A DNA stretch of 64,000 nucleotides from contig NC_087071.1 in NCBI RefSeq assembly GCF_963678635.1, positions 45,309,095 to 45,373,094 of the forward strand. The letters are read 5' to 3'. Shown piece by piece: positions 45,050 through 56,669 of this stretch. Under the pieces are notes generated by a model. That model was not told the DNA's origin, searched no databases, and worked only from the letters and a program-made list of their open reading frames with translations. The stretch's first letter is position 1, and each line of letters starts with the position of its first letter. The position numbers were made by a program, and so were the translations under genes. This DNA comes from Symsagittifera roscoffensis. Its lineage: Eukaryota > Xenacoelomorpha > Acoela > Convolutidae.

Positions 45050-45570
45050 CAAAATAAGCCCTCCGACTGCCTTTTGAGGTTTATGGAGCAGTGCTTGCTT
45101 TGAGACAATGATGGACTTTTCAATTAGAACTGGAATAAAAACTTTAAAAAAATTTAATATTTTTTAAAACCACCATGACAAACAGCCTACTGCAACCAAT
45201 TTGGAACAATTTTTAAGAGCGATTATTTCTCCGCTCACGCGTTAATAGCGCAAAATAGTGTTATGTGAACCAGCCGAAGTATCAACCAGCCAGAAATACT
45301 AAAGTATTATATAATAATTATATAGCAATCATGTAACAGTCAAGAAAGTTGTGCAAATTCATTCATATGGTGTAACTTTTCGGATGGCTTGAATACTCCG
45401 CGCATTTTCATTTTCGGTTGGTTTATACTTCGGCTGCTTATTTATTCTCGCGCAAAAAATTTGGCGCGTTGATTTCTTCCAAATTGGCCGTATTGGCAAA
45501 CTTTATACCACCATAACCATGATCTGTCCAAGAAAATCCATCAACAAAAATCAATTCATTCCATAAACAT
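45050..45570. repeat. dispersed repeat H, copy 3, split
   Basis: CCTCCGACTGCCTTTTGAGGTTTATGG, CAATTTGGAACAATTTTTAAGAG and CTCCGCTCACGCGTTAATAGCGC match copies 1 and 2. The homology then stops at about 45260 and resumes near 45450 with GCGCAAAA...GCGCGTTGATTTC, suggesting an insertion of about 190 bp. Confidence 0.65.
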
Positions 45571-47640
45571 GTTTGATTCCTGAAACTAAAAAACAAATTC
45601 TTACAAAAACGGCTTATTCGTTGTCGCAAAGCACAATAACTTAACCTTGAATGAAAGGAATAAACTACAAAATGACTATTCTAAGACAAGGCCTTTTGAG
45701 GCCCACTGATAGCTTCCCTTTATGCAGAAATCACATTATGATTATTTAAGTCTCCCTTATTTCATGTTATAACCATTTATAAGATAACTGATAAAAACGT
45801 AATCTAGGTTTCGATAGCGGGAAAAGAAAACCGTGTTTGTCAGAATGGGGAAGTGCAATTTGGTTTTCTTTTTTGACCTCGTTCGATCTATGTCCCTGGT
45901 TGAACATAACTTTACCAGGGTTTTTGGCCCTAAATTATTAACCAAACCATTGCAAACCTGTTTGCCATAAATCATTTCAAGCCATTACTGGAATGATTTC
46001 AAACCTATCCCTGCAAACCTTTCAAACTAATCCCTGGTTAATAATTTCAAGCCTTTAAACGTATCCAGCAAGTTATATCCAAACCCTTCTTTCACCATGA
46101 AATCTCCTTTGGCGTTAACAACCTATTCAAATGTGTAGCAGCGAATATGAATAGTTCAAAGGGAGTATAGGATTTTGCGCGGATCAAGTAGAGCTGTATC
46201 CTCTTCGGGGGTAAATAGCTCGAAAGGTACTTGGGGCATGTTTATAACCACTTGAAGTTAGTTTCGTAAATATTAAATTATATACCATAATCTCCAACAA
46301 AAATCTAAAAAAATGCAATTCATGTTAATCCATTGCTCTCACTCGATAACGCCTTTTATTCTGTTTTGCCAATTATGCTTGAGATGGAGGGGGGGGGGGG
46401 GGGAGGTAGCTCAAATGATCCTTACGGAGGGGCTTGCTCAATTGATCCCTTTTGCAGACGTGAAAAAATGCATTCATCAATGAGTAATTCGAGAACTTGC
46501 GTGCAAGATTTTTGATAATAGCTTATACCTAGGGACGGATTTTTTTCACAAAATGAAAAAAAAAGCCAGAAATTTTAATTCGGGTAAAGTCAGAAATGAT
46601 TTTTTCTGACTTTTTTTCTCTCCAAGAATTAAGCTAACTTCTTTGTTTAGTTGAGGTTTTTTAAATAATGAAAAAACAACAGAAGCTCGAAGGATATTCT
46701 ATAGAATAAATAAAGTTTAAAATGTTAAAATTTGAAACGGTCGATCATTTGTTCACAAGGTGGGTTTCGAACAATGCTTGAAAGGCCCTCTAAAACAACA
46801 GCAAAACTTCAGGCCAAAATCATGTCCTGGTTTTGATGGCGTCAAGTTTCGCGGAAAAGCCAAATCCTCAGCAGCAGTTCAAACAACCACCTAAAACAGT
46901 ATGGGAGCCAATAAAACACGTTAGCCTTTAAGCATATGTTTGAAAAGCACTGAATTATTACCAACTTTAAACGCAACAAATTAGCACGACGGTGTAAGAA
47001 TCATAAAAATACTATTTCGGAAATCTGCTTCAAAAACATTTGATTTAACATGAATTAGTTACACCTAAGTTATATTATTCATTTCTTTGACTTTTCTAAA
47101 TGACCGGAAATGAATGCGCACTTCAAATGAGGTTTTAGGCTAGCAGAATTTATTTCGGCTTATAAAATTTGTCGGCTTCTTATTAAAAAAGCAAAACTAC
47201 CAAAAGAATATGTTCAAGTGATGTAATTCATAAAGATTTTAAAGCTTTCTTTTTGACATGATGTGTTTGTACCATTTGCAGAAAGATAAAAATCCAAAAG
47301 TATTAACCACGATATAAAAACTCGAACCCAAACATGGGTGAATCTAGCAGTCATCCAAATCAGATTCGGTTTACGATGGGCCTGACACTGCAGAATTGAA
47401 AGTTTTGATATATACTCGACTTAAAGCAAGTTCGTCTTAATTAGTAGAACCTTAGATTTAAAATTGTTTAGATTTTTACGATACGATAACTTAATTTCCC
47501 AATCGAGTGATTATTAACCTAGGGTGAACAAATCAGGACAAAAAATTAGAGAAAGCTCAGGTTTTAACGTCATTATCGATACTTACCAAATAATCGACAT
47601 TCAAGTCTTTATATACGGGAAACATTATCCTCGAACCTTA
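45571..47640. other. intergenic, no gene supported
   Basis: AT-rich. It contains a run of 16 G at about 46389-46404 and a block of related CAAACC words (CCCTGGTTAATAATTTCAAG, AAACCATTGCAAACC, 45900-46090). Confidence 0.3.
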
Positions 47641-47749
47641 GAGGCGTCTACATAGCACTAAAAAGGAGCTGCAAGAAGTCAGTCCACTTGAAGGCAACAA
47701 CTTCCCGAGAGCTCCAAAAATCCATCGGTTGAAAAAGAATCAAGATAGG

Positions 47750-48430
47750 TTATAAAAAATATCTAGGGGCCCCCGCCAACATGAACGTAGAATCTGGAGC
47801 GAGCACGTTCATAGCAGCAGTGAGGCAACTGTAGAAGCTCGTCGGAGGACAAAACCAACAGTTTATGAGATCTCAAAAAAACCTCTTGCCCCTGTTTTTA
47901 CTCTGGCGCGAATAGGGTATGTATAACTTCTACTGTATCACGTCCCCCATCTGTAAAGTAGGTGGATTGAGAAAAGTTGAATGCAAATAATCCTTTTGGC
48001 TGTTTTACGGAATACATGCAACCTTGGTAGACCAGTAAAAAAACTTCCAGATACACGGCGCTGGACCAGAAGTTATTAGCACTCGGAAAAATATCCCTTA
48101 GACCGGAAATAGGCAACTTACCCAAAATAATCAGCGAGGGAAAATTGACATTATGGCCGCAATAGACAATAGATACCCACCCCGAAATAGATACTCACCC
48201 CCGGGGACTCCTTACGGTGTTAATAGCCTTTTCCTGTAAAAAATGTTATTGGACTTTTGAAATGGGAGAACTTGTGAAATGTTAATGGGATATGGATGAA
48301 ACGTAGTAGATAGGGCCTCATGGGAATTTGAATCTGATTTGAGTTCCCAAGATTGACCCTGCGTGACCCCGGGGGAACTTTAATTGACTTTTGGGTGTTT
48401 AGGACCAAAATTGTTTGAAAAACCATGAAT
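47750..48430 (-). other. unrecognised open frames
   Basis: 47898-48125 encodes LPISGLRDIFPSANNFWSSA, VYLEVFLLVYQGCMYSVKQP and FTDGGRDTVEVIHTLF; 48220-48426 is a second frame. They look protein-like but match no family I know. Single frames, no splice context established. Confidence 0.22.
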
Positions 48431-49563
48431 TAACATTGGAAAGTGGCGTATTCCCTAACCCTGACCCCTGCAAGCTGAAACCAACCACCTTCCTTACAAT
48501 TGGGAAAAAAATTATTTATTAGAAACTGAAGCAAAACCTGACAAGGATATAGCTTTTACATTGTAACTTTGAAATACTGGACTATTTAAGATGGACCTGG
48601 CAAACACTGGGTTCAAAATAGTTTTCTCTGGCGAACAAGCTAATAATTGAAATTCAACTAGACAAAAGAAAAGTAGTCCCAGAAGAAAATGACAGTAATA
48701 GGAGCGCGGTGCTTAAAGTTAACTACCTACCCATCAAAAGTGTTAGTCATTACCCCATGGAAGTCGGAACGTTAAATTAACGAGATAATTAATTAAAGTC
48801 CAGAGATTGATTAGTTAAGCATAATTTGGTTTAGAGGTGAAATTTGACTTGATGTTTGCACATCTTACTTGGAGAAAACTATGGTGAAATTGGCATTCAT
48901 AACTAGCGTCGTTGGAGGAAATTCTGGTTACGACCTTGCACAAGTGTACAAAATAATTGTCAGGACTTGTAGGGTTGATAATGAATTCATCTTTAACTAA
49001 AACCCAACCAGACAATCATAGCTAAAAGGTTACGGATAGCCTTACCTTACCTTATGCCGAACATTAAGTACTGTGTTATAGTATAATTGGTTTTCACCAG
49101 AGTTGAAAAGGGTGATTCTTGAAGTTAGAGAGATCAGTCAGAGTACCTCAAAAGAATAGTGATTCGTGGAGACACTAATAATTTTAGCATGTGGAATTGA
49201 GTAGTTGTGCGTAAATACTGAGTGTAACTGGTTAATTAGGATTAGGAGGAAAATTGTTCAGTTGAAAGGTGTGGAAGTTGAAATGCATTTATTAAAATGC
49301 AATTGAATTGAATTTTGATTAGATTGTTAGATTATTTTCTGGCCACATGGAGCCCTCTGTATTTGAATTTTTTTCTAGATTTAATTATAACTGGAATTTT
49401 TTGCAATTGTGAGTGCGAGCAATTCAATTTTAAGAGCAGAACAAAGAAGCAAGCATCATAAAACGGTACAGAGTTTAACTCTTTCGGGATTGTGAATATG
49501 AATAAAACTTGTATTCGGTCGCCCCGCTGAATTCACTACAAAAGGAACCACATTGCGGTGTCG

Positions 49564-49566
<3 letters not shown>

Positions 49567-49605
<39 letters not shown>

Positions 49606-49617
49606 ACGAACGAACCT
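49567..49617. repeat. AG microsatellite plus CGAA repeats
   Basis: About 16 AG units followed by CGAA x3. Confidence 0.95.
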
Positions 49618-49639
49618 AGAATAAAGAAAATTATGTTCT

Positions 49640-50069
49640 TGTGTAAGTCTTTAGCATGGGCAGTAACAGAGAAAATTTTATCTGTTTTTGTTAATTTATA
49701 ACAATTCGCCAGTACCAGCTGATCAATTGGAATATCTTTCCGCTCTATTCCGTCTGCCAATTTTGATATTTGATCAGAAATTATTGATCCCTTTGCATTG
49801 CGTGGGCCCGTCAAACTCTTTCTTACGGGATGCCCCATCCCATACTGTACGCCCCAGCTCTACTGAACAAGATTTTTCTTCCTCGGCCGCCCACTCCTTT
49901 TCTTCCTGAAATCCAGCCCCGGTTTGTACTTTTTTGCCCTCCTGATAGGATCGCACTCTCGCTCAATTTGTTTCAATTCCCCTGGGGTCAGTTCTGTCTC
50001 TCTTTGCCATCTCACTCGTTTTGTTCGTTCTTCTATTTCCGTCGCTAGTTTCATAGGATCTAGTTTCAT
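49640..50069 (-). other. unrecognised coding relic
   Basis: Frame 49860-50069 (KLATEIEERTKRVRWQRETE, then GLDFRKKRSGRPRKKN, strongly basic) is followed by a frameshift into 49536-49838 (GPRNAKGSIISDQISKLADG, PIDQLVLANCYKLTKTDKIF). Together about 145 residues with a helical, charged composition; RGRP-like basic tail. It could be a transposon protein or an exon of a host gene. No family named. Confidence 0.3.
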
Positions 50070-50269
50070 GTGTGTCAGTTTCGCTCACTTATTATCCGCC
50101 CGCTAGGGCATTGGCTACTCGCGATATAATTATCTCGTGCATATATTCAAATGTTAGCAGAGCTAGTAATTCCGGTTTTCATAACGAAAGTAACGGAATA
50201 CTTGTGCTGGGGCTTCAGAAAAATTTCGTCTTTTAAGCTAAGAATATTTGAGGGAATTTTTTCATTCCA

Positions 50270-50415
50270 GCCGGGAGATATCGTTGTCTTGAGCTCAAAT
50301 TTAAAATATATATATTTTTCTTTTGATCATTTTTCATAGGGTTATGAGGGTTTAAAAATTGCCAGTATGGCCAATTTGGAACAATAACGCGCAATAGAAT
50401 TCGCACTATTGACGA
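50270..50415. repeat. dispersed repeat H, copy 4, inverted and partial
   Basis: Read on the minus strand: AATTCTATTGCGCGTTATTG, CAATTTTTAAACCCTCATAA and CCCTATGAAAAATGATC match the second half of copy 1, followed by the GAGCTC...GACAACGATATC block. Confidence 0.6.
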
Positions 50416-50659
50416 TACGAGCAGTTTTATTTGTGTAAACAATCTTCGTGCCCTTCTTTCTATTTCCTTTCTCTCAATCTGGTCAACTTATTTTTTTACT
50501 CTTTTAACACTTTTTATTGCTAATCAATTTTCAGTCTTGCCAAAAAAATGTGAAGTTCATGCTAATTGGAACGGCTAACTTTAAGAAGCAAATCTTGAAT
50601 TAGCGAGCGGTAAACTGCATTACTTTTTTGGGAACAGTTGGCAATACATTTTTAATACA

Positions 50660-50874
50660 TGTTGTGATTTGTTTTTAGTACCTTAAAATTACCTTCGGTA
50701 TTTTAATTAATACCTGTTAAACATTTTAGTTACGACCATTGGTCGATATGAACGGAAGTTCAGTGGTCCATTTTAACGATCTTAATTCAACTACCTCCTT
50801 TTACCGTTTCATTCTTTTAAGCTTATGTACATAACTTGTACATATAGAACCATAGAATTAGAATAGTTTGTTAT
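50660..50874 (+). repeat. 5' LTR of element D
   Basis: Starts TGTTGTGATTTG, ends AGAATAGTTTGTTAT. It does not end in CA. The last T overlaps the primer-binding site TGGCGCAGTCA. Confidence 0.92.
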
Positions 50875-52080
50875 GGCGCAGTCAAATGATTCGAACGTGC
50901 ATGGATTTCCCCCCTTTTTCCCCCTTTTGGCCTAACCATACTCTTGAGCCACCGCATGCCTGGACTCGATGGAGCAACCAATTCCAATTGGCGATCATTG
51001 CGAAAGAAAATCTGGATTTAGAGAGCCTACATGGACCAGAGATACCGGAAATGCAAATTCCAATCTTGAAACAAGCAACAAGCAGCGAGTCGGACGCGGA
51101 AAAAACCAACAGAGAGAGCAGGAACAAAAGCGCAATGAAACAGTATGAATCCGCCGAAGAGAAACGGATCAACGAAGAAAGAGAAAATTTAATGGAATGA
51201 GACGAACGGAGGCGGACAAGAAACTGCGATCAATTTTATTTCTAGCCCTAGGGAGCGAAGGAAAAAGAGTTTTTACACAAAAAAAACCCGACAGTCAAAA
51301 TTCTAGCAATATCGTTCTCTGAGTTCTGGACTCTACTAGACGCAGCATTTAACAAACCGCCCAACACTACGTTCGAAAGATATAAACTACTAAATCGAAA
51401 GCAAAAAGACCGCGAGTTGTACGAACAATTCTGGGGAGCACCGAAGGACCTGGCCAGCACGTGCAATATCAAGGAATCTGACGAGGCAGAATGGATAAGG
51501 GATATCTTCATTTGCAACATGAAGAACACAGACACCCAGAGGAAGCTACTTTCAGCTACCATAAGCCCGTCGGAAGCACTTAATCCAGCCCTAATCGACG
51601 AAAAGGGATATTTTAACCACCAGAAACTGACAAATATGTCACGGTCATCGACCAACGGGACAACTTTTAAATCTTTTAGTAACCACAATCATATCAAAAA
51701 GGAACCAAGTTTAAACATCGAAAGGAGTAACTCGTGCATGAAATGCGGTAATACATTTACGAAAAGGCACTTAAACATTTGCCCAGTGAAGGACATAACC
51801 TGTAAAAACTGTAATTATAAGGGACACTTCGCCAAATTATGTAAATCACGCAAAAAGAGACCAACTGTAAATACTGTATCAGATAATTATGTAAATACCG
51901 AGCATTGTAGATACACACCTCCGGAAAACTCGTGGATGGAAGAAAAAGAATCGTGCGACTTTATAAATGCGTGGAACGAGTACGGACAGAGTGACAATGA
52001 CGATTTCTCGGTGTTGAGTGTCATAACTATTTACGACAATAATGGTCTCGAAACAAAGAAACTCCTGAACCTAGGCATCG
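50873..52080 (+). pseudogene. element D gag
   Basis: ATG at 50873-50875 gives MAQSNDSNVHGFPPFFP. The frame is lost in a C/T-rich run near 50915, and the conserved block EPPHAWTRWSNQFQLAIIAK is read in another frame (50868-51200). After further shifts, 51417-52214 is open and carries the end of the capsid region (DEAEWIRDIFICNMKNTDTQ) and two zinc knuckles, CMKCGNTFTKRHLNIC and CKNCNYKGHFAKLC (51735-51851). The first knuckle has seven residues between Cys2 and His, the second the usual four. Confidence 0.85.
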
Positions 52081-52540
52081 GCTGGGATATGATTGTAAAA
52101 ATGAACATACCTGTAGATTCAGCAAGCGCTGTAAGTTTTTTAAAACAGAACGTACTACACGAAATTAAACTAAGATACCCGAACCTCAAGATACACCAGT
52201 GGAGAAAAGAATAAACGACCTATACTGCGGATTCACCAACGACACGATCAATATTTGGGGAAAAATTATTGTCAGAACACAGTCCAATGGGTGGATCAGC
52301 GAAGAAACCCCATTCTTCATAACCGGCGGACACGAGCGAAACCGTTCCTGGGTAACGACAATTTACCCAAACTGGGCATAGAAATAACACAGAGGAAATG
52401 CCTCCAACCAATCTGCATGGTCAATCAACCCACGCTCGAGAGTGAGTATAAAAACTTACCTTCTTTATCTGACAAATTTTTTAACGAGTTCAAAAACTTA
52501 TTCACTAGAGTGAGGAAAATACCTAACGATCGAAGGTAAC
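52081..52540 (+). pseudogene. element D protease
   Basis: IPVDSASAVSFLKQNV at 52110-52155 is the active-site loop with DSA where DTG or DSG is expected; element C has the same DSA. A frameshift near 52200 and another near 52340 lead to FLGNDNLPKLGIEIT, the second protease block. The linker to RT (SLSDKFFNEFKNLFTRV) ends at 52539. Confidence 0.75.
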
Positions 52541-52559
52541 TCATTTTCACACACCTTTT

Positions 52560-53420
52560 AAACCAATACAGTCCAAAGGAAGAAGAGTTCTACTCCACTT
52601 ACTCGCGGGAGTGAACGAAGAATTAAAAAGAATGGAAAAAGAAGGCCACATGATAAAATTAGAGAAATGCGACGAAGATTGTTTTATCAGCCCAATTGTA
52701 ATCACTCGGAAAAAGGATACTTCAATAAAACTGGCACTTGACTCTAAGCTATTAAATGATAAAAACTTTAAAAATAAGTATCAAATGCCGAACATCCATG
52801 AACTGATTGATAACGTGGCGCTCCAAATTTCAGAAAAATCCAACGGGCGAGTGTGGTTTAGTAATTTAGACTTGAAAAACGCCTATAGCCATCTTAAACT
52901 ATGCGATCAAACAAGTAAACAGTGCAAATTTAGCATAGTAGCCGGTGAAACTACCGAAACGTATCAATTTTAAACGGGATTTTACGGATTGGGAGACATG
53001 CCCAATGAATTCCAACGGGTCATGGACTCACTGTTGAAAAATATCCCGTTTACAAATTGTTACATAGACGACATCCTGGTAGCCTCGCGTGGATCCCTGG
53101 AAGAACACAAATCAATAGAGTATAAAATTTTATCAATATTAGATAACAACAACATGGCAGTTAAATGGGGGAAAAGCGCATTTTTTAAATCCGACTTCGA
53201 ATGGCTTGGCTTCAAGATCTCAGGCGATGGAGTACGACCGTTGGTTGGTAAAGCCGACGCAATAAAAATTTTGCCAACCCCGAAGAATATTTCTGAACTT
53301 CGTTCATTTTTCGGCTCGATAAACCAATACGTAAAATTCGTCCCTAATTTATCGACTTTAAGCTCCCCTCTTCGACCTCTTCTAAACAAAATATTGGTAT
53401 ACAAATGGGATACTAGCCAT
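52560..53420 (+). pseudogene. element D reverse transcriptase
   Basis: 52611-52973 covers the fingers (ITRKKDTSIKLALDSKLLND) and the first catalytic block (FSNLDLKNAYSHLKLCDQ). One TAA follows YQF, where element A2 reads [11 protein letters not shown], so a CAA to TAA change is likely. The frame continues in 52989-54605 with GFYGLGDMPNEFQRVMDS, the YIDD box at 53061-53072 and WLGFKISGDGVRP. Confidence 0.92.
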
Positions 53421-54605
53421 TCAAGAGCGTTTGAGAAGTTAAAAACGGAAATTGTAAATATTACAGAAAACAGCCATTTCGATATAAAAGAGAAGACAAG
53501 ACTGAAAACGGACGCTTCACATAACGGACTAGTGGCAACCCTAGAACAATTACAGGACGACCAGTGGAAAACAATCGCGTTTGCATCCAGATTTTTAAAT
53601 AACCATAAAATAAAATATTCTACCAACAAATTAGAGTTGCTGGGAGTTGTATGGGCTACAGAACATTTCAGAAACTACATGTACGGAATGGAGTTTCAAA
53701 TAGTAACAGATCACAAAGCAATACTATCAGCATTTTCGGCAAATCATGGAAACAAAACGATGCATTGCCGATTGACCCGTTGGGTAAACAGACTTTTACC
53801 ATTCAATTTTAAAATTTCACATTTACCAGGAAAGGACATGGGCTTAACAGACCTTTTATCTAGACTTCCTTCGGGCAAAGCCCTTCCAATTTCCCATTAT
53901 GACGACGAATTTGTAGTCGCTTCAATCGACAAAATTCAGAACATCTTATTGACTAAACAATATTCTAAAATAGTTACTGTAATATCTGTAAATATACCAG
54001 CGGTCGCTGTAAATACTAATACACGAGTTAATACAATCCCGTCGGAAAACGAAAAATCAAGCGACGTGATTGGTCAGAATCGGTTGAATAGCTCTTTAGC
54101 TTTACTTAATCTCAATGTTATTGCTGCTATCATATTTTGTATTGCTCAGTCGATAAAATTTTGCCACAATCAACACTCTTGGACAGAAATTTGCACTACA
54201 ATTTGCCAACCTGTCGATAATTTGAAATTTAATTTTAAAAGTATTACCTTTTCGGACAAAGTCCTTCTACATTTTTTAATACTAAACAGACACTTCATAC
54301 CATCTAGCAAGAAACAACCAGAACTCCCAATGGATAAAGTGAACGAAACTCTCTTGATCATTCCCGAAGAACATAATATCGCCCTCAAATTCAGAGACGA
54401 CCGACTTCCACCCGACCACGCAGACCTCTTAAGAAGATATAAGGCCGAGCTGAATTTACCAAATTCCCCAATTCGCCCGGAAGACCACTGTTCGAAGAAA
54501 TTGCCTCAGATCATGACTAGAGAAGACAAGGTGCTGTGGGATTTGATAGAGACGATAAAGAAGAATCAACCTATGGGCATACACGGCACTTACATGAAGA
54601 ACTAG
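53420..54605 (+). pseudogene. element D RNase H and linker
   Basis: Open in the RT frame: KTDASHNGLVATLEQ, IAFASRFLNN, TNKLELLGVVWATEHF, VTDHKAILSAFSANHGNK and HLPGKDMGLTDLLSRL carry the RNase H acidic residues. The remaining 230 codons to 54605 are a linker with a hydrophobic stretch (LALLNLNVIAAIIFCIAQS). Confidence 0.85.
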
Positions 54606-54620
54606 GCCAAAGATCTCCAC

Positions 54621-55518
54621 GTGAAGGATGAGCTACTCTTCTTAGACAATAAATTAGTCGTCCCAGCTACCATCAGGGGAAGTTTTAATTCGATGCTACA
54701 TGAGACTCATCCAGGACAGTTTGAGATGAAGTCTCTCGTCGAATACTTGTGGTGGCCGCATATTTACCGGGAAATTTACCATCACGGGAGAACAAGTAGC
54801 CAATGTCTAAAAGCGGGTAAGAACAGAAAAGTGTTACTAGGCACCCATATTATTTCGAAACTCCCGACGTTGACTATCGCGAACGAAGAAATTAATTTTT
54901 GATTTTGCGGGACCGTTGGACGCGTGCTGTGGTAACAACAAATACATCCTTCTTTGCACGATGTAACAGGAACAACGACCCCCGGGAGATTGTTGTTATC
55001 CACGATGCGACTACTACTGAAGGATCACAAGAGAATCCAATTCTGGTAGACAGTATTCCGGAACAGATGAACAGCGCGACCCCAAAGACCCGAAATTCTA
55101 GACCACGCAGAAATGTGGGCCCCCACAGTTTTACGGAAATCGCAGATTTATAGACGTGGTTCAAGAGAAAGACGACCTAGGGGCGCCAACTTCCATATTC
55201 TCTCCGGCACCGGACTCCCACAGGACTACTTTCTCGGTCAACTCTCCATCTGACCTTTTGACTCCATTAGCGGAGGCGCCTCCCAGACAGATTCTCGTCG
55301 CGGAAACTACGTTGTCCTGGTCTTCAAGGAACTCCCTCCCGACGGTCAGACTTGCAACCTCTACCACGAAGACTCACCTTCACGAGATTTCTTCGGACAC
55401 AAATCTAACTTACCCGACCTCGAAGGACCCCATGAAGGACAACTATAGCGATATCTCATCGACTATAGATTCGGAAGTGAGGGCTAAATTGGATGAGTTT
55501 GAGGACCAATTCAATTAA
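54621..55518 (+). pseudogene. element D integrase, core deleted
   Basis: The zinc domain HETHPGQFEMKSLVEYLWWP is present but the usual CxxC has become SSQC. Then DFAGPLDACCGNNKYILL, the beginning of the DDE core, is read after a frameshift at 54898 and stops at once. The next homologous sequence is the C-terminal tail (SRPRRNVGPHSFTEIADL and 55156-55518, Ser/Thr/Pro-rich). Most of the catalytic core, including the second Asp and the Glu, is missing. Confidence 0.82.
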
Positions 55519-55852
55519 TCGACATATCAAGTTAAACTGAACAAAACAATTCTTTAATCCATATTTTACCGCGGGACCTTTCAATTTTACCTGTAGATAC
55601 AATTGTACATGTTAATGTACATGTTGTGGATTAGTTTTATTTAATTAGTTACTGTATACTGTAAAATTTGTAATTCTGTATAGCCACCCTGTACATTGCT
55701 ACATTCTCTTTCAAATTGTGGATTCTATTTTGCTTCTGTATATTTACCTTCTGGGTGCAGTTTGTAAAACTCTTCCATTTTCGGAGGGGGAAAAAGGATG
55801 TTTATAGAATTATGTAGTTCGTTTGCAGTTTCATTTTTTTCCCGGTGGGAAA

Positions 55853-56067
55853 TGTTGTGATTTGTTTTTAGTATCTTAAAATGACCTACGGTATTTTAAT
55901 TAATACCTGTTAAACACTTTAGTTACGACCATTGGTCGATATGAACGGAAGTTCAGTGGTCCATTTTAACGATCTTAATTCAACTACTTCCTTTTACCGT
56001 TTTATTCTTTTAAGCTTATGTACATAACTTGTACATATAGAACCATAGAATTAGAATAGTTTATTAT
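55853..56067 (+). repeat. 3' LTR of element D
   Basis: 215 bp. Preceded by the purine-rich GGTGGGAAA, the probable polypurine tract. Seven substitutions against the 5' LTR. Confidence 0.92.
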
Positions 56068-56334
56068 TACATTATTCTTTTTAAGCAGAAAGTTTCAAGT
56101 TTGCAAGATACCTTGTGAATAGGAAACTTGAATAACATATGAAGAAACGTAACAATCCAAAAAAGTCTTCATTTGTGAAACAAAAGCACAACGCTCATAT
56201 TTCTTTTTTGGTTGAAACTTTAGAATTCAAAGCGTTTCAGCACCCGGGTCGAGGTACGCGACTCAAGTTGCGACCAACTTGGGACGCCGAAGTGAACGTT
56301 CTGCGACCGAAGTTCCGTACTCCCGCAAGAGGCT

Positions 56335-56665
56335 TCTGTCGTGCAAAGTCGCAAATGGGTCGCGCAAAGTCACAACGTAGCTAAAAAATGGTTCGCCCAA
56401 AGTCGCAACATGGGTCGCTCAAGGTCGCAACATGAGTCGCGCAAAGTCGCATTATGCGTCGTCAGGCAAAGCCGCAACATGGGTCGCGCAAACTCGCAAC
56501 ATGCGTCGCGTAAAGTCGCAATAGGGGTCGCGCAAACTCGCATCACGGCTCGCGCAAAGTCGCAACATGGGTCCCGCAAAGTCGAAACATGAGTCGCGCA
56601 AAATCGCAACCTGAATCGCGCAAAATTGCAACCTGCGTCGCCTAAAGCCGCAACATGCGTTGCAA
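56335..56665. repeat. 22-bp CpG-rich minisatellite
   Basis: About 14 units of GTCGCGCAAAGTCGCAACAT + GG with scattered substitutions, in an otherwise AT-rich region. Open on the plus strand with the repeated word SRKVAxxVAQSRNMGRA, and also open on the minus strand; this is an effect of the period, not evidence of a gene. Confidence 0.9.
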
Positions 56666-56669
56666 AAAT

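Larger units (their letters stand above)
50660..56067 (+). mobile_element. LTR retrotransposon D, both LTRs and target duplication
   Basis: 5408 bp with 215-bp LTRs at both ends and TACA on both sides (50656-50659 and 56068-56071). Gag, protease, RT, RNase H and the zinc domain of integrase follow in Ty3/gypsy order. LTRs differ at 7 of 215 positions by my count, so the copy is moderately old. The coding region has frameshifts, a nonsense codon in RT and a large integrase deletion; it is non-autonomous. Confidence 0.95.
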
